Shown here: one piece after another, positions 52,847-61,700 of the stretch
Layout: every line of letters starts with the position of its first letter
How positions within the stretch are numbered: the stretch's first letter is position 1
Origin: Pedobacter sp. PF22-3
GTDB lineage: Bacteria; Bacteroidota; Bacteroidia; Sphingobacteriales; Sphingobacteriaceae
Direction: 5' to 3'
Assembly: GCF_026239555.1 (NCBI RefSeq)
Contig: NZ_JAPIVP010000014.1
Location: 84,475 to 148,474 of the forward strand
DNA: 64,000 nucleotides
Notes under the pieces: generated by a model
The model's input: only the letters and a program-made list of their open reading frames with translations
Told to the model about the DNA's origin: nothing
Databases searched by the model: none
Program-made: the position numbers and the translations under genes

Positions 52847-53291
52847 TTTTTTGAATAATTTTTAAAGTTATGTAAAATTTTGGCTATATTCTGTAATGGT
52901 CTAACGATTGGAGCGTGATAGACAGTCTTTGCATCTAAGAAAATTATAGATTTAATAAAATAGCTTACAAAAACTGGCAGATAACAATGGACAATTATAA
53001 AATAAGTGGGTATCCAAAAATAAACCTTGATCTTTAGCGAAATTAGTTAACATTAGTATATAAGATAAGATAAATCCGATGTCTTGTGTTCCTGAATTTC
53101 TCTAATTTAAAGCTAATCGCTAAAATTAAGTAACATGCCTGATGTTTTTGTTGAAATGCAACTGTCCAATCTCCTATATTGTTGATGCTTTCTGCACCGG
53201 CCATATAAAACTTGTAACGATTGCTTATTTTCACATTACTTAATTTAAATTTTGCTGAAATTAGTTTTTTTAAGCCAGAACGTTAATTACA
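52847..53291. other. Gene-free stretch between sigma and Crp-family genes
   Basis: This divergent intergenic region is strongly A+T-rich. A minus-strand frame of 63 codons at 53043-53234 has no support from a ribosome-binding site or a family. No clear repeats were noted. Confidence 0.4.
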
Positions 53292-53882
53292 ATGGAGCGA
53301 ACAACGACTCAAGAGGATGCCTTGATAGCATACCTTTCTTCCTTTCACCCGCTGACTGAGGAAGATAGCAAAGCAATTGTCTCGGTTTTTTATCCTAAGC
53401 GCCTGGAAGAAGGTGACTTTCTTTTCAAAGGCAACAAGGTTTGCAAAGAATTATTTTTCATCGTTTCGGGGATTGTCAGGATCATCTCCACGAATCATAA
53501 AGGAGATGAAGTAACATACTTCTTCATAGGAGCGGGCCAGATATGTACCATATTAGACAGTTTCCTTTATGAAACCATAACCGATAATGCCATCCAGGTT
53601 AGCAATAATGCTGAGGTACTGGTCATCAACGTGAATAACTTTAAAACCTTGTGTAAAAAACTGCCATTTTTTACCAGGATAATTGACCAGATCAATCAAA
53701 ACAGGCTGCTCGAAAAAGTCAGGTTAAAAAATGCCTATTCAGGTCTGAATGCTACAGAAAGATATAAGCAATTCTTAAAGCTACAGGCAGACATTGCTTA
53801 TCAGGTTCCTTTGAATCATATCGCAACTTACCTGAATGTCACACCACAGTCGCTTAGCAGGATAAGGAAAGCTATCCTATAA
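53292..53882 (+). CDS. Crp/Fnr-family regulator
   Basis: This 196-residue protein has an N-terminal cyclic-nucleotide-binding-type domain (RLEEGDFLFKGNKVCKELFFIVSGIVRII) and a C-terminal winged HTH (LNHIATYLNVTPQSLSRIRKAIL) found in many Bacteroidota. Such regulators respond to small molecules or redox signals. It lies 92 bases upstream of the SDR gene and may regulate it. Confidence 0.9.
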   Translation: MERTTTQEDALIAYLSSFHPLTEEDSKAIVSVFYPKRLEEGDFLFKGNKVCKELFFIVSGIVRIISTNHKGDEVTYFFIGAGQICTILDSFLYETITDNAIQVSNNAEVLVINVNNFKTLCKKLPFFTRIIDQINQNRLLEKVRLKNAYSGLNATERYKQFLKLQADIAYQVPLNHIATYLNVTPQSLSRIRKAIL

Positions 53883-53974
53883 ATTTAAAACTTCGTTGAT
53901 TTAGCGCTTTTTACCATTTGGTAAGTGTTTTCGAAATCTACTTTTGGAATTTTGACCATTCAAATCATTGTAAT

Positions 53975-54709
53975 ATGTCAGACCAAAAGAAATCATTAAC
54001 AGGAAAAAGAGTCGTCCTTTTAGGCGCAAGTTCGGGAATTGGCCTTGAAACCGCACGCATGGTGGCAGCTGAAGGCGCACAGGTTGTTATTGTATCCAGT
54101 AAACTCTCAAAAATTGAAAATGCACTGAAATCACTCCCTTCTGATGCGGAAGGCTTTGCGGTCGATCTTTCTGTTGAGCAGAACATCAGAGACTTTTTTA
54201 AGCAGATCGGTTCGCTTGATCATCTGGTGTTTTCTGCCGGAGAAAATCTAACTTTAAATAACATTGAATCAACAGATATTACCCAGGCCCGTGATTTTTT
54301 TACTATTCGTTTTTGGGCGGCTGTTGCCGCCGTTAAATACAGCGCCCCGCTAATCAGGCCTGGGGGATCGATATCTCTAACCAGCGGTACCGCCAGTACA
54401 AGGCCTGGTTCAGGCTGGTCAATTGCATCTGCTATATGTGGGGCTATGGAAGGGTTTGTCCGTGCCATGGCAGTAGAACTTTCTCCTATTAGGGTTAACT
54501 GCGTAATGCCGGGAGTCATCAAAACCCCACTATGGGATAGTTTGCCGGAAGCCGACCGTGAAGCACTCTATGCGCATACTGCCGACAGCCTGTTGGTGAA
54601 AAGGGTTGGAGAGTGTGCAGATGTCGCAAGCGGATTTCTTTACCTGATCAATCAAAGCTATGCTACCGGACAAACATTGGCAATTGATGGAGGAGCGCTT
54701 TTAGTCTGA
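53975..54709 (+). CDS. SDR-family oxidoreductase (atypical active site)
   Basis: This 244-residue protein has the Rossmann motif LGASSGIG at about 16-23 and HLVFSAGE. In the catalytic region TSGTAS provides Ser, but GSGWSIASAIC replaces the usual YxxxK, so no canonical Tyr/Lys is visible. The rest (MEGFVRAMAVELSPIRVNCVMPGVIKTPLW and GQTLAIDGGALL) is typical SDR. I recall an SDR subgroup that lacks YxxxK in this way. The start at 53975 is chosen because upstream codons do not resemble the family. Confidence 0.87.
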   Translation: MSDQKKSLTGKRVVLLGASSGIGLETARMVAAEGAQVVIVSSKLSKIENALKSLPSDAEGFAVDLSVEQNIRDFFKQIGSLDHLVFSAGENLTLNNIESTDITQARDFFTIRFWAAVAAVKYSAPLIRPGGSISLTSGTASTRPGSGWSIASAICGAMEGFVRAMAVELSPIRVNCVMPGVIKTPLWDSLPEADREALYAHTADSLLVKRVGECADVASGFLYLINQSYATGQTLAIDGGALLV

Positions 54710-54764
54710 TAGTGTATAATTGTTCCTAAACCACAAAAAGTAATGAGCCCAGAATGCTGGATGG
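54710..54764. other. Short gap before tRNA fragment copy 3
   Basis: These 55 bases contain no gene. The short frames that start near here overlap the tRNA remnant and were discounted. Confidence 0.4.
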
Positions 54765-54806
54765 CTCATAATCTTTTGGTTCCTGGTTCAAGCCCATTTG
54801 GGTCCA
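54765..54806 (+). tRNA. Decayed tRNA-Met 3' end (attachment-site copy 3)
   Basis: CTCATAATCTTTTGGT is identical to the anticodon loop and following bases of copy 1. It continues as CCTGGTTCAAGCCCA and ends with a TGGGTCCA acceptor-like end. The T-arm no longer pairs fully and the 5' half is missing. A terminator follows. It is the most divergent of the three copies. Confidence 0.6.
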
Positions 54807-54829
54807 TTAACGAAATCGCCGTTCTGAAT

Positions 54830-54848
54830 AACCTGAAGGTTTTTTTTG
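54830..54848 (+). terminator. Terminator after tRNA fragment copy 3
   Basis: The small stem AACCT/AGGTT at 54830-54842 is followed by a run of T. It is weaker than the terminators of copies 1 and 2 but has the same relation to the tRNA end. Confidence 0.55.
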
Positions 54849-55392
54849 TGATTTTTAAGACTGTTTTAAGGCCTTTTAAATGGATTAGCCAACCCATCTC
54901 CGTTAGGTCTACAATAATTTCAATTAATTTAGAACAAAACACTTAAGGAATACTAAAGGAATTGAAAGAAAAAATTAATATAACCAATATTTTATGATTA
55001 CAATTTTTTACCAGTTTGCAGAAATTGGTTAAATACTATGTTGTTTTCCAATAGCTTTTTAAGTCTGCTGTTTTGATCTAAGCTACCCCCTGCAGACTGA
55101 TCCTAAAGCTTAAATTACCTATGAATCTGAGTTCGATTGATATTTATGCATTTTGATTAGTTTTAACTTTCTTTCTCTAAAGCTATCGTCACGACTTTGA
55201 GTTAAAAAAATTAGCAGTACACCTTTCAAACAGATATTAATAATCGAACTCAGGTTATGAATAAGATTTTCGCAAACTTTTTTAAAGAGTCGCGGGGGTA
55301 GAAAAAGATAAACTCCTCACGAAAGATAGATTTCAGCTTATCGGTTAAACAATGCAGCAAAAAATAATGTTCTGCTTTTAAACACCAGCTAT
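54849..55392. other. Gene-free A+T-rich stretch
   Basis: No gene or strong structure was found. Short minus-strand frames near 55250 overlap the next gene and look random. The upstream control region of the MetA-like gene should lie at its right end. Confidence 0.4.
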
Positions 55393-56217
55393 ATGAAGAA
55401 ATTTTTAATACTATCTGCAATTTTTCCGGCTTTGTTTTCCACTTTGCAGGCACAGGAGACAGAAGTTTATCATCTCTTCCATCCAGTGCCGAAAGAAAAG
55501 CTTCGGGAAATGGAAACTGACCGGCCCAATATAACCGAATCTCCGATTACGACAGATGCAGGCCACCTTCAGGTAGAGACTGATCTGTTCCGTTTGGAAA
55601 AAACGAATGGGGAGGGCCTGCTTAAAACAACAAGGCTTTTTAACCAAGCCAACCTCAAACTGGGAATAAGTGGATCTACTGCCATACAGCTGGTAGTGCA
55701 AAGCTACGTTTCGCAAAAAGAATTCACTGATGGATCATCAGAGAGGAGTAATGGATTTGGTGATTTGACTCTGCGCATAAAGCAAAACCTGTTAGGGAAT
55801 GATAAAGGGGATTTTGCCGTTGCGCTATTGCCCTACCTAAAATTTCCCACCGCATCTGCCCTTCAGGATGATAGGTATGAAGGTGGTGTAATTGTTCCGA
55901 TGTCTTTGAAATTGGGGGGCGAATGGAAGCTGGGTATGCAGGTAGAATTCGACAGGTTACAGAATGAGGATGGTGAAGGTCATTATACCCAGCTGCTTGA
56001 ATCATTGACGGCCAGCCATCCGCTGTTTAAAAAACTCGATGCGGTAGCTGAAACTTATTATACCTATGATATCCAGGCACATCAGTGGAACAATTTTCTA
56101 AATGCCGCCCTGCAGCTGGAGGTGGCTAAAGATATTAAAATAGATGGAGGGCTGAATTATGGCATTCAGCATGAAGCGATGAGAAGTTATTTTCTGGGAC
56201 TTTCTTTTAGATTATAA
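55393..56217 (+). CDS. Outer-membrane protein, MetA-pathway/phenol-degradation type
   Basis: This 274-residue protein has a signal peptide to about residue 20. The mature part begins METDRPNITESPITTDAGHLQVETDLF, the hallmark of the PF13557-type transporter family, and continues as a beta-rich barrel-like chain ending in GLSFRL with a terminal Leu. It probably lies in the outer membrane. The substrate is unknown; the family name comes from aromatic degradation and need not apply here. Confidence 0.82.
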   Translation: MKKFLILSAIFPALFSTLQAQETEVYHLFHPVPKEKLREMETDRPNITESPITTDAGHLQVETDLFRLEKTNGEGLLKTTRLFNQANLKLGISGSTAIQLVVQSYVSQKEFTDGSSERSNGFGDLTLRIKQNLLGNDKGDFAVALLPYLKFPTASALQDDRYEGGVIVPMSLKLGGEWKLGMQVEFDRLQNEDGEGHYTQLLESLTASHPLFKKLDAVAETYYTYDIQAHQWNNFLNAALQLEVAKDIKIDGGLNYGIQHEAMRSYFLGLSFRL

Positions 56218-56296
56218 TTATAAAACAATTTAATATTTTACAGGTTAGATAAGCAGGGACACGTTCAAAGCACACCGCTTTTCAATGTCCCGCTCT

Positions 56297-56328
56297 GCTG
56301 GCGTATCAAATACGCCAGCATTTTTTTT
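56297..56328 (+). terminator. Strong terminator after the outer-membrane gene
   Basis: A perfect 10-bp stem, GCTGGCGTAT/ATACGCCAGC, encloses a three-base loop and is followed by eight T residues. It is 80 bases after the stop codon. Confidence 0.88.
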
Positions 56329-56506
56329 GTTATTTGCGTAATCTGCAGCCATTTTAGTTGACAAAAATCAAGTCTTTCCCCGTAAAATCGTTCAAAATGC
56401 GCAGGCTGGGTGCATTAACAAAACTGAACAATCAAAGTCACCAAAAAAATATTTAGAAAAGGGTAACTTTGCCGAACGTTCGACTATCCTTGATGATTAA
56501 TAAATA

Positions 56507-57511
56507 ATGCTCTTAAAGCTAACCAGTATCTTTAATAAATTAATTTTGCTCTCAGCCTGCCTGGGAATTTATGTTGTCTTTTATAAATTTCAATGGACCA
56601 TAAATGAAATAAGCCTTACTGAGCGTCTATGGAACCCCGCATGGATGTTATTTGGTCCACTGCTCCATCTTGCTTTACGATCTCTATCCGGTGCCCGAAT
56701 AACGGGTAAAGATGGCTTACATCTAGTACCGGCAGCGATTATCACAGTTATCTATGCATATGTATGGTTTGCCGAAATCTTTCATTATACATGGGCCGGT
56801 AGCGCATTTGCATTTTACCAAAGTTCCTATTTGGTGATCTCAATATCATTAATAACATACAGCTGTCTGACGCTCAATAGACTGTATTCGGCACAGAATA
56901 CACCTGCTACCGACCTGCTGGTGATGTGTGCTGCTATATATATCATCATTGCCACACTAATGATCCTGATGTATCTATGCTGGAACGTATTTAAAATTGA
57001 CATGGGGATTGACTACCGTTTCTTTAGTTATTTTCTTCTGTTGAGCATGTGTTTCCTGGGTTTTCGATACCTGTTGAGTATACCAAAAGCGCTTCCGGCG
57101 AAGCTGGAAGATGCCGTAACACCTATGTATGCTAATTCGCAACTGAGTACTGAGATGGCAGAGCGCTACAAAAAAATGATCACCGACTGCTTTGAAAACA
57201 CAAATATCTATCTCAAATCGGATTTGTCATTAGAACTCCTTTCTAAAACATTGGACATTCCAAAACACATCCTTTCTCAAATATTTACGGTGCACATGAA
57301 GCTCACATTTTATAAGTTCGTAGCTCAGTACAGGATCAATTATGCTATTGAACAAATGAAATCCAGCAACGGCATGCTTACCATTGAATCTTTAGCTTAT
57401 GAATGTGGTTTCAACTCAAAAACGTCTTTCAATAAATATTTTAAGCAAATTACCAATTTAACACCACAAGAATATCAACGAACTCACTTAGATCCTCAGC
57501 GTACTCCTTAA
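56507..57511 (+). CDS. Membrane-anchored AraC-family regulator, copy 1
   Basis: This 334-residue protein has about five or six membrane helices in the first 200 residues (LILLSACLGIYVVFYKF, AAIITVIYAYVWFAEIF, and others). A C-terminal AraC-type HTH domain follows, with LSLELLSKTLDIPKHILSQIFTVHM and the second unit TIESLAYECGFNSKTSFNKYFKQIT. It probably senses a membrane or periplasmic signal. A paralogue starts five bases downstream. Confidence 0.88.
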   Translation: MLLKLTSIFNKLILLSACLGIYVVFYKFQWTINEISLTERLWNPAWMLFGPLLHLALRSLSGARITGKDGLHLVPAAIITVIYAYVWFAEIFHYTWAGSAFAFYQSSYLVISISLITYSCLTLNRLYSAQNTPATDLLVMCAAIYIIIATLMILMYLCWNVFKIDMGIDYRFFSYFLLLSMCFLGFRYLLSIPKALPAKLEDAVTPMYANSQLSTEMAERYKKMITDCFENTNIYLKSDLSLELLSKTLDIPKHILSQIFTVHMKLTFYKFVAQYRINYAIEQMKSSNGMLTIESLAYECGFNSKTSFNKYFKQITNLTPQEYQRTHLDPQRTP

Positions 57512-57516
57512 CACCT

Positions 57517-58638
57517 ATGAATGAACCTACAATATTCCCACTGATTCCCTATCTTCTGTTATTGACCGGAACTATCAGTGCGATAAACATCTATATCGGA
57601 TTTGAATACAACAGAAAAGATTTGTTTGGAAAAGTCATCAACGCATTTTCCATATTTGTGTTTTTCCATGCATTTTATGTCTTTTATCTGGAGAATTTCT
57701 ACATACACCAGCGGTGGTTGGATAGGATGATGCCTTTCATATTTGTCTACGGTCCTTTTCTTTACTTTGCGCTTCGGGCAATGAAAGGAAAGACGATTTC
57801 TACGGTTAGGGTATTGATTCATTTAATCCCATTCGCAATCTTCTTTATTATCTTTATCCATTCGGCAATCTACGGTTGGCATAAGGATCCCCATATTTTC
57901 AAGCCAGTGATGCGAATAAGTGCATTGTGCTCGGTATGCTCTCTTTTAGGTTATACCTTTACCGGCATCTTTAGCAACGGAAGCAATGCAATCCTGCACA
58001 TGAAGCGGAAACGTAATATCGTCTTAGTGGGCGGAATTATGATGCTGTTTGTCAGTATGTTCTTTATCGCTGTAAGCATCTCCATAGCTAAACACGGTAC
58101 TGCCGCACAAAGCAGCTATGTGTTTCGAACAACTATTTATACATTCATGCTGATTATCTCAGTCCTGATTCTTGGTTATCTAAAAAATATGTTCCTTAAG
58201 GTTCACCGCGCTGATGGCGAGCGGCCTTTAGAGGAAGCTCTTGATAAAGATGCAACCCCTTTATATGCTAAGTCGAAATTATCGGATTTTCAGTTGCAGG
58301 AGTATACTTCTAAACTTAATGATCTCATGGATGCGCAAAAACCTTATCTTGATCCTGCTCTTTCCCTGGAAAATCTTGCACTCCAACTTAAAATTCCAGC
58401 CCACCACCTTACGCAAACATTCAATTTGCAGTTGCAGACCAATTTTACCAGCTTCGTTAACAAGCACCGCATAACATATGCTTGCCATATGCTCGATAAC
58501 AAATCAGGGAGCAAGCTAACTATAGAGCAACTTGCTCTCGCAAGTGGCTTTAATTCAAAGATTTCGTTTAATAGAAACTTCAAATTGATAGTCGGCCTCA
58601 CGCCTTCAGAGTACCTGCAAGAGGTCACCTCAACATAG
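57517..58638 (+). CDS. Membrane-anchored AraC-family regulator, copy 2
   Basis: This 373-residue protein has the same layout as copy 1: helical membrane region to about 240, then an AraC DNA-binding domain with LSLENLALQLKIPAHHLTQTFNLQL and LTIEQLALASGFNSKISFNRNFKLIVGLTPSEY. The pair is probably a tandem duplication with diverged ligands. The stop codon touches a 10-bp inverted repeat at 58638-58678. Confidence 0.88.
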   Translation: MNEPTIFPLIPYLLLLTGTISAINIYIGFEYNRKDLFGKVINAFSIFVFFHAFYVFYLENFYIHQRWLDRMMPFIFVYGPFLYFALRAMKGKTISTVRVLIHLIPFAIFFIIFIHSAIYGWHKDPHIFKPVMRISALCSVCSLLGYTFTGIFSNGSNAILHMKRKRNIVLVGGIMMLFVSMFFIAVSISIAKHGTAAQSSYVFRTTIYTFMLIISVLILGYLKNMFLKVHRADGERPLEEALDKDATPLYAKSKLSDFQLQEYTSKLNDLMDAQKPYLDPALSLENLALQLKIPAHHLTQTFNLQLQTNFTSFVNKHRITYACHMLDNKSGSKLTIEQLALASGFNSKISFNRNFKLIVGLTPSEYLQEVTST

Positions 58639-58678
58639 ATCATCCATGTGGGAAGTACGCCTGCCCATATGGATGATC
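58638..58678. terminator. Hairpin downstream of the AraC pair
   Basis: GATCATCCAT pairs with ATGGATGATC, and TGGG/CCCA pairs inside. No T-run follows, so it may be a weak terminator or an mRNA-stabilising hairpin. Confidence 0.5.
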
Positions 58679-58756
58679 CGTTACTAATGCCAGCATAAGT
58701 CATCTTTGCGCCCACTTAACGCTCCCCTATGTGTAAGGGGAAGATAAACTTATCGC

Positions 58757-61700
58757 ATGGAAAAATTTTTACTGTATTTAAAACGAAACTTACGATTTCG
58801 GTACGCAATTGGATTGCTCGTTGCCCTAACTTTTTTCGTAAACAACGCCAGGGCGCAATATGCCATTGGCGGAACAGCTGGCGATCTTACCAACGCTGTA
58901 TACTGGCTTACCTGGGATAATGCTACCCTGACTGAAAAGCCAGCTACTTTTACCAGTAACAATGTGGTAAATGGTACGTACCGCTGGATGTTCTCCCCAA
59001 CAGTCCGCATTACGGCCATCATTTCTAACCGCACTACTAATGCTGGCGGAAATATGGTAGCCTATACGCCTGGTCAATATTCCGGTGATGGGCTCGACTT
59101 GATTTATTCTGGAAACGGACTTACTAAGCCAAATTCCAGGGGTGTGGTAAATTCGGGGCTTGCCACCACAACCGGCGCAACAATCAAGTTCGATATCGAC
59201 GTAAAAGTTGATATTTTGATTAATGGGGTCTGGACAAACATTACTTACCCGGGTATGGTGATCGGCGATGCCGAATCTATTGATGCGAGTGGTGAATATA
59301 TCCAGGGAACATCGCCTTCTTCTATTGCCTGGCAGTTGTTAAACAAGCGTACCAATGGTAATGCTAATGATGACCACTATAGAATGTTGCTTTCTAATGC
59401 AGGTAAGAAATTTAAACTTTCTGCTAACCTTCAACCCGGCAATTTTGGTATCCAGGCGGTTATGTTTGCCCATAATGCAAGCAACCTGCTGGATGTAGAG
59501 ATGAAAGGTTCTGGTATTACCGCCATGGCCATCGGTTTTGTCTTGCCTTTTGATCTTGGAGATGCCCCGATCTCTTACGGTGATAAAGTTGGCCATTATA
59601 TTGATAAATTTTTGATCACCGATTATTTTCCTGGTGATGGCGACTATGCCACTGTTAATTACCCTACTACACCGTTAACGCCTGAGGCTACGGTATATAT
59701 CGGTTCGCCCAATGTAGATGCGGATGGTCTGGGTGCTCATGGACCCTTAGCTAATGCGGATAATAATACGCAGAATAATGATGAAAACACGATTGATGCT
59801 TCGGCCTTAGCCGAAATTAAGGTAAATCAGGCTGGGGATTATGTTCTGAGCTTTCCGGTTACTAATACTAAAAACGTGCCTGCTGTGGTACGCGGATGGA
59901 TTGACTTTGATGGGGATGGTATTTTTTCTCCCAATGAAATGATCAGTGTTACTGTTCCGGCCAATGCTTCCAATTATACAGTAACGCTTACTTATCCTAA
60001 TGCGTCTTTTATTAATGACATCAAAACTGGCCCGCTCTATGCACGGATCAGAATAACAACAAGTAATCTGATCGATGACCCTGCTACTCCGGTAGATGAG
60101 CGAAGCACGTCGTTCGCTGCCGATGGTGAAACAGAAGATTACAGGTTGAAAGATATTATTGGTCCGTCAATTTCTGGAAATGTGATTAACGACGGAAACG
60201 GTTTGAGTGATAATCAAATCTCCGGAACCGGAATCAACACGCTCAGCGGATCTCTATTATACGCTTACTTATTAGATAACACGAATAAAATTATTGCTAA
60301 AACGCCTGTTGCCGCTAATGGCAGCTATGAATTTGCCAACCTGAATAAGGGGACATATAGTGTGGCTATTTCTACTATTAATGTACCGGTGAACGGAACC
60401 AATACGCTAGCGAATATCCCGCCAACGATTCCCGCTGGCTGGAGTGCTGTAGGTGATTCGTTTGGCGTTAACAATAGTCAGACCGGATTTGAAGCTGGTG
60501 TACCTGATATGCGGGTTACTGTAGTGATACCTGGTTTAAGTATGGATGTAACAGCGGTAAACTTTGCCGTTGATCAAGTTCCGGTTGCTGTAAACGATGA
60601 AGTATCTACTACTATAGACACTGATTTGATTATTGACGTTCTTGCGAACGATACGGATCCAAACGGTAACGCAACAATTAATAAAACAACAGTTTTACTA
60701 TTTAACCCAACAACAAATACCTATGGTACCAGCCTTACGGTAGCCAACCAGGGTATTTATACCGTCGATCAGGCAACTGGAAAAGTTACCTTTAACCCTG
60801 AGCCTGCCTTTATCGGTATTGCAACGCCGGTTAAATACACGGTAAAAGACAATGCAGGTATTGTAAGTAATCAGGGTACAATTACTGTCCGAATTAAACC
60901 GGTTGGGGTTAATGATGCCAGTTTAACTGCATTGAACACGCCGGTTACAACAGTTGTAAAATCCAATGATGGTGTCAGTGCATCGGGTACCACTGTTAGT
61001 AAAGTGGCTAATCCAACGCACGGTTCTGTTGTGGTTAATGGTGATGGCACAATTACCTATACGCCAACAAATGGTTATATCGGTACGGATACATACACCT
61101 ACAAACTTACTACTGGCGATCTGGTAGATTCTGACCCGATTACGGTAACGATCACCATTGGTACCAATCCGAAAATATCTTTAGTTAAATCGATAACGAA
61201 TACGGGTAGCGGTGCTGATGGCACTTTCAAACTTGGTGATGTGATTAATTACAGCTTTAAAGTCAAAAACGAAGGGGATGTAATATTGAACACGGTCGCT
61301 TTAGCTGAAAGTCTGCCTTTTGTTACCTTAACTGGCCCTACAGGCGATACTGGTAACGATCAGCTGCTTAGTGTTAGCGAAGTATGGACTTATTCAGGTA
61401 CATATACGGTTACCCAGGCTAATGTTGATGCTGGTAAGGTAACAAACCAGGCTACTGTTACTGCTAAGGACCCAATCAATACACCTGTAAGTGATATTTC
61501 GGGATCTACTGCTTTAAATGATACGCCAACTGAAACGATCATCACACAAACCCCGGTTATTAAATTAACTAAAACCGGAACTTACGCAGATACCAATGGC
61601 GACGGTAAGGTAAACCTTGGCGACAAGATCAGCTATACTTTCAAAGTTGAAAACACGGGTAACGTAACGGTGAGCGGTATCGTTATTACCGACCCTAAAG

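Noticed and set aside
53043..53234. 63-codon minus-strand frame between sigma and Crp-family genes
   Set aside because: No supporting signal; A+T-rich chance frame.
54743..54946. 67-codon plus-strand frame
   Set aside because: It runs through the tRNA remnant and its terminator, so it is not coding.
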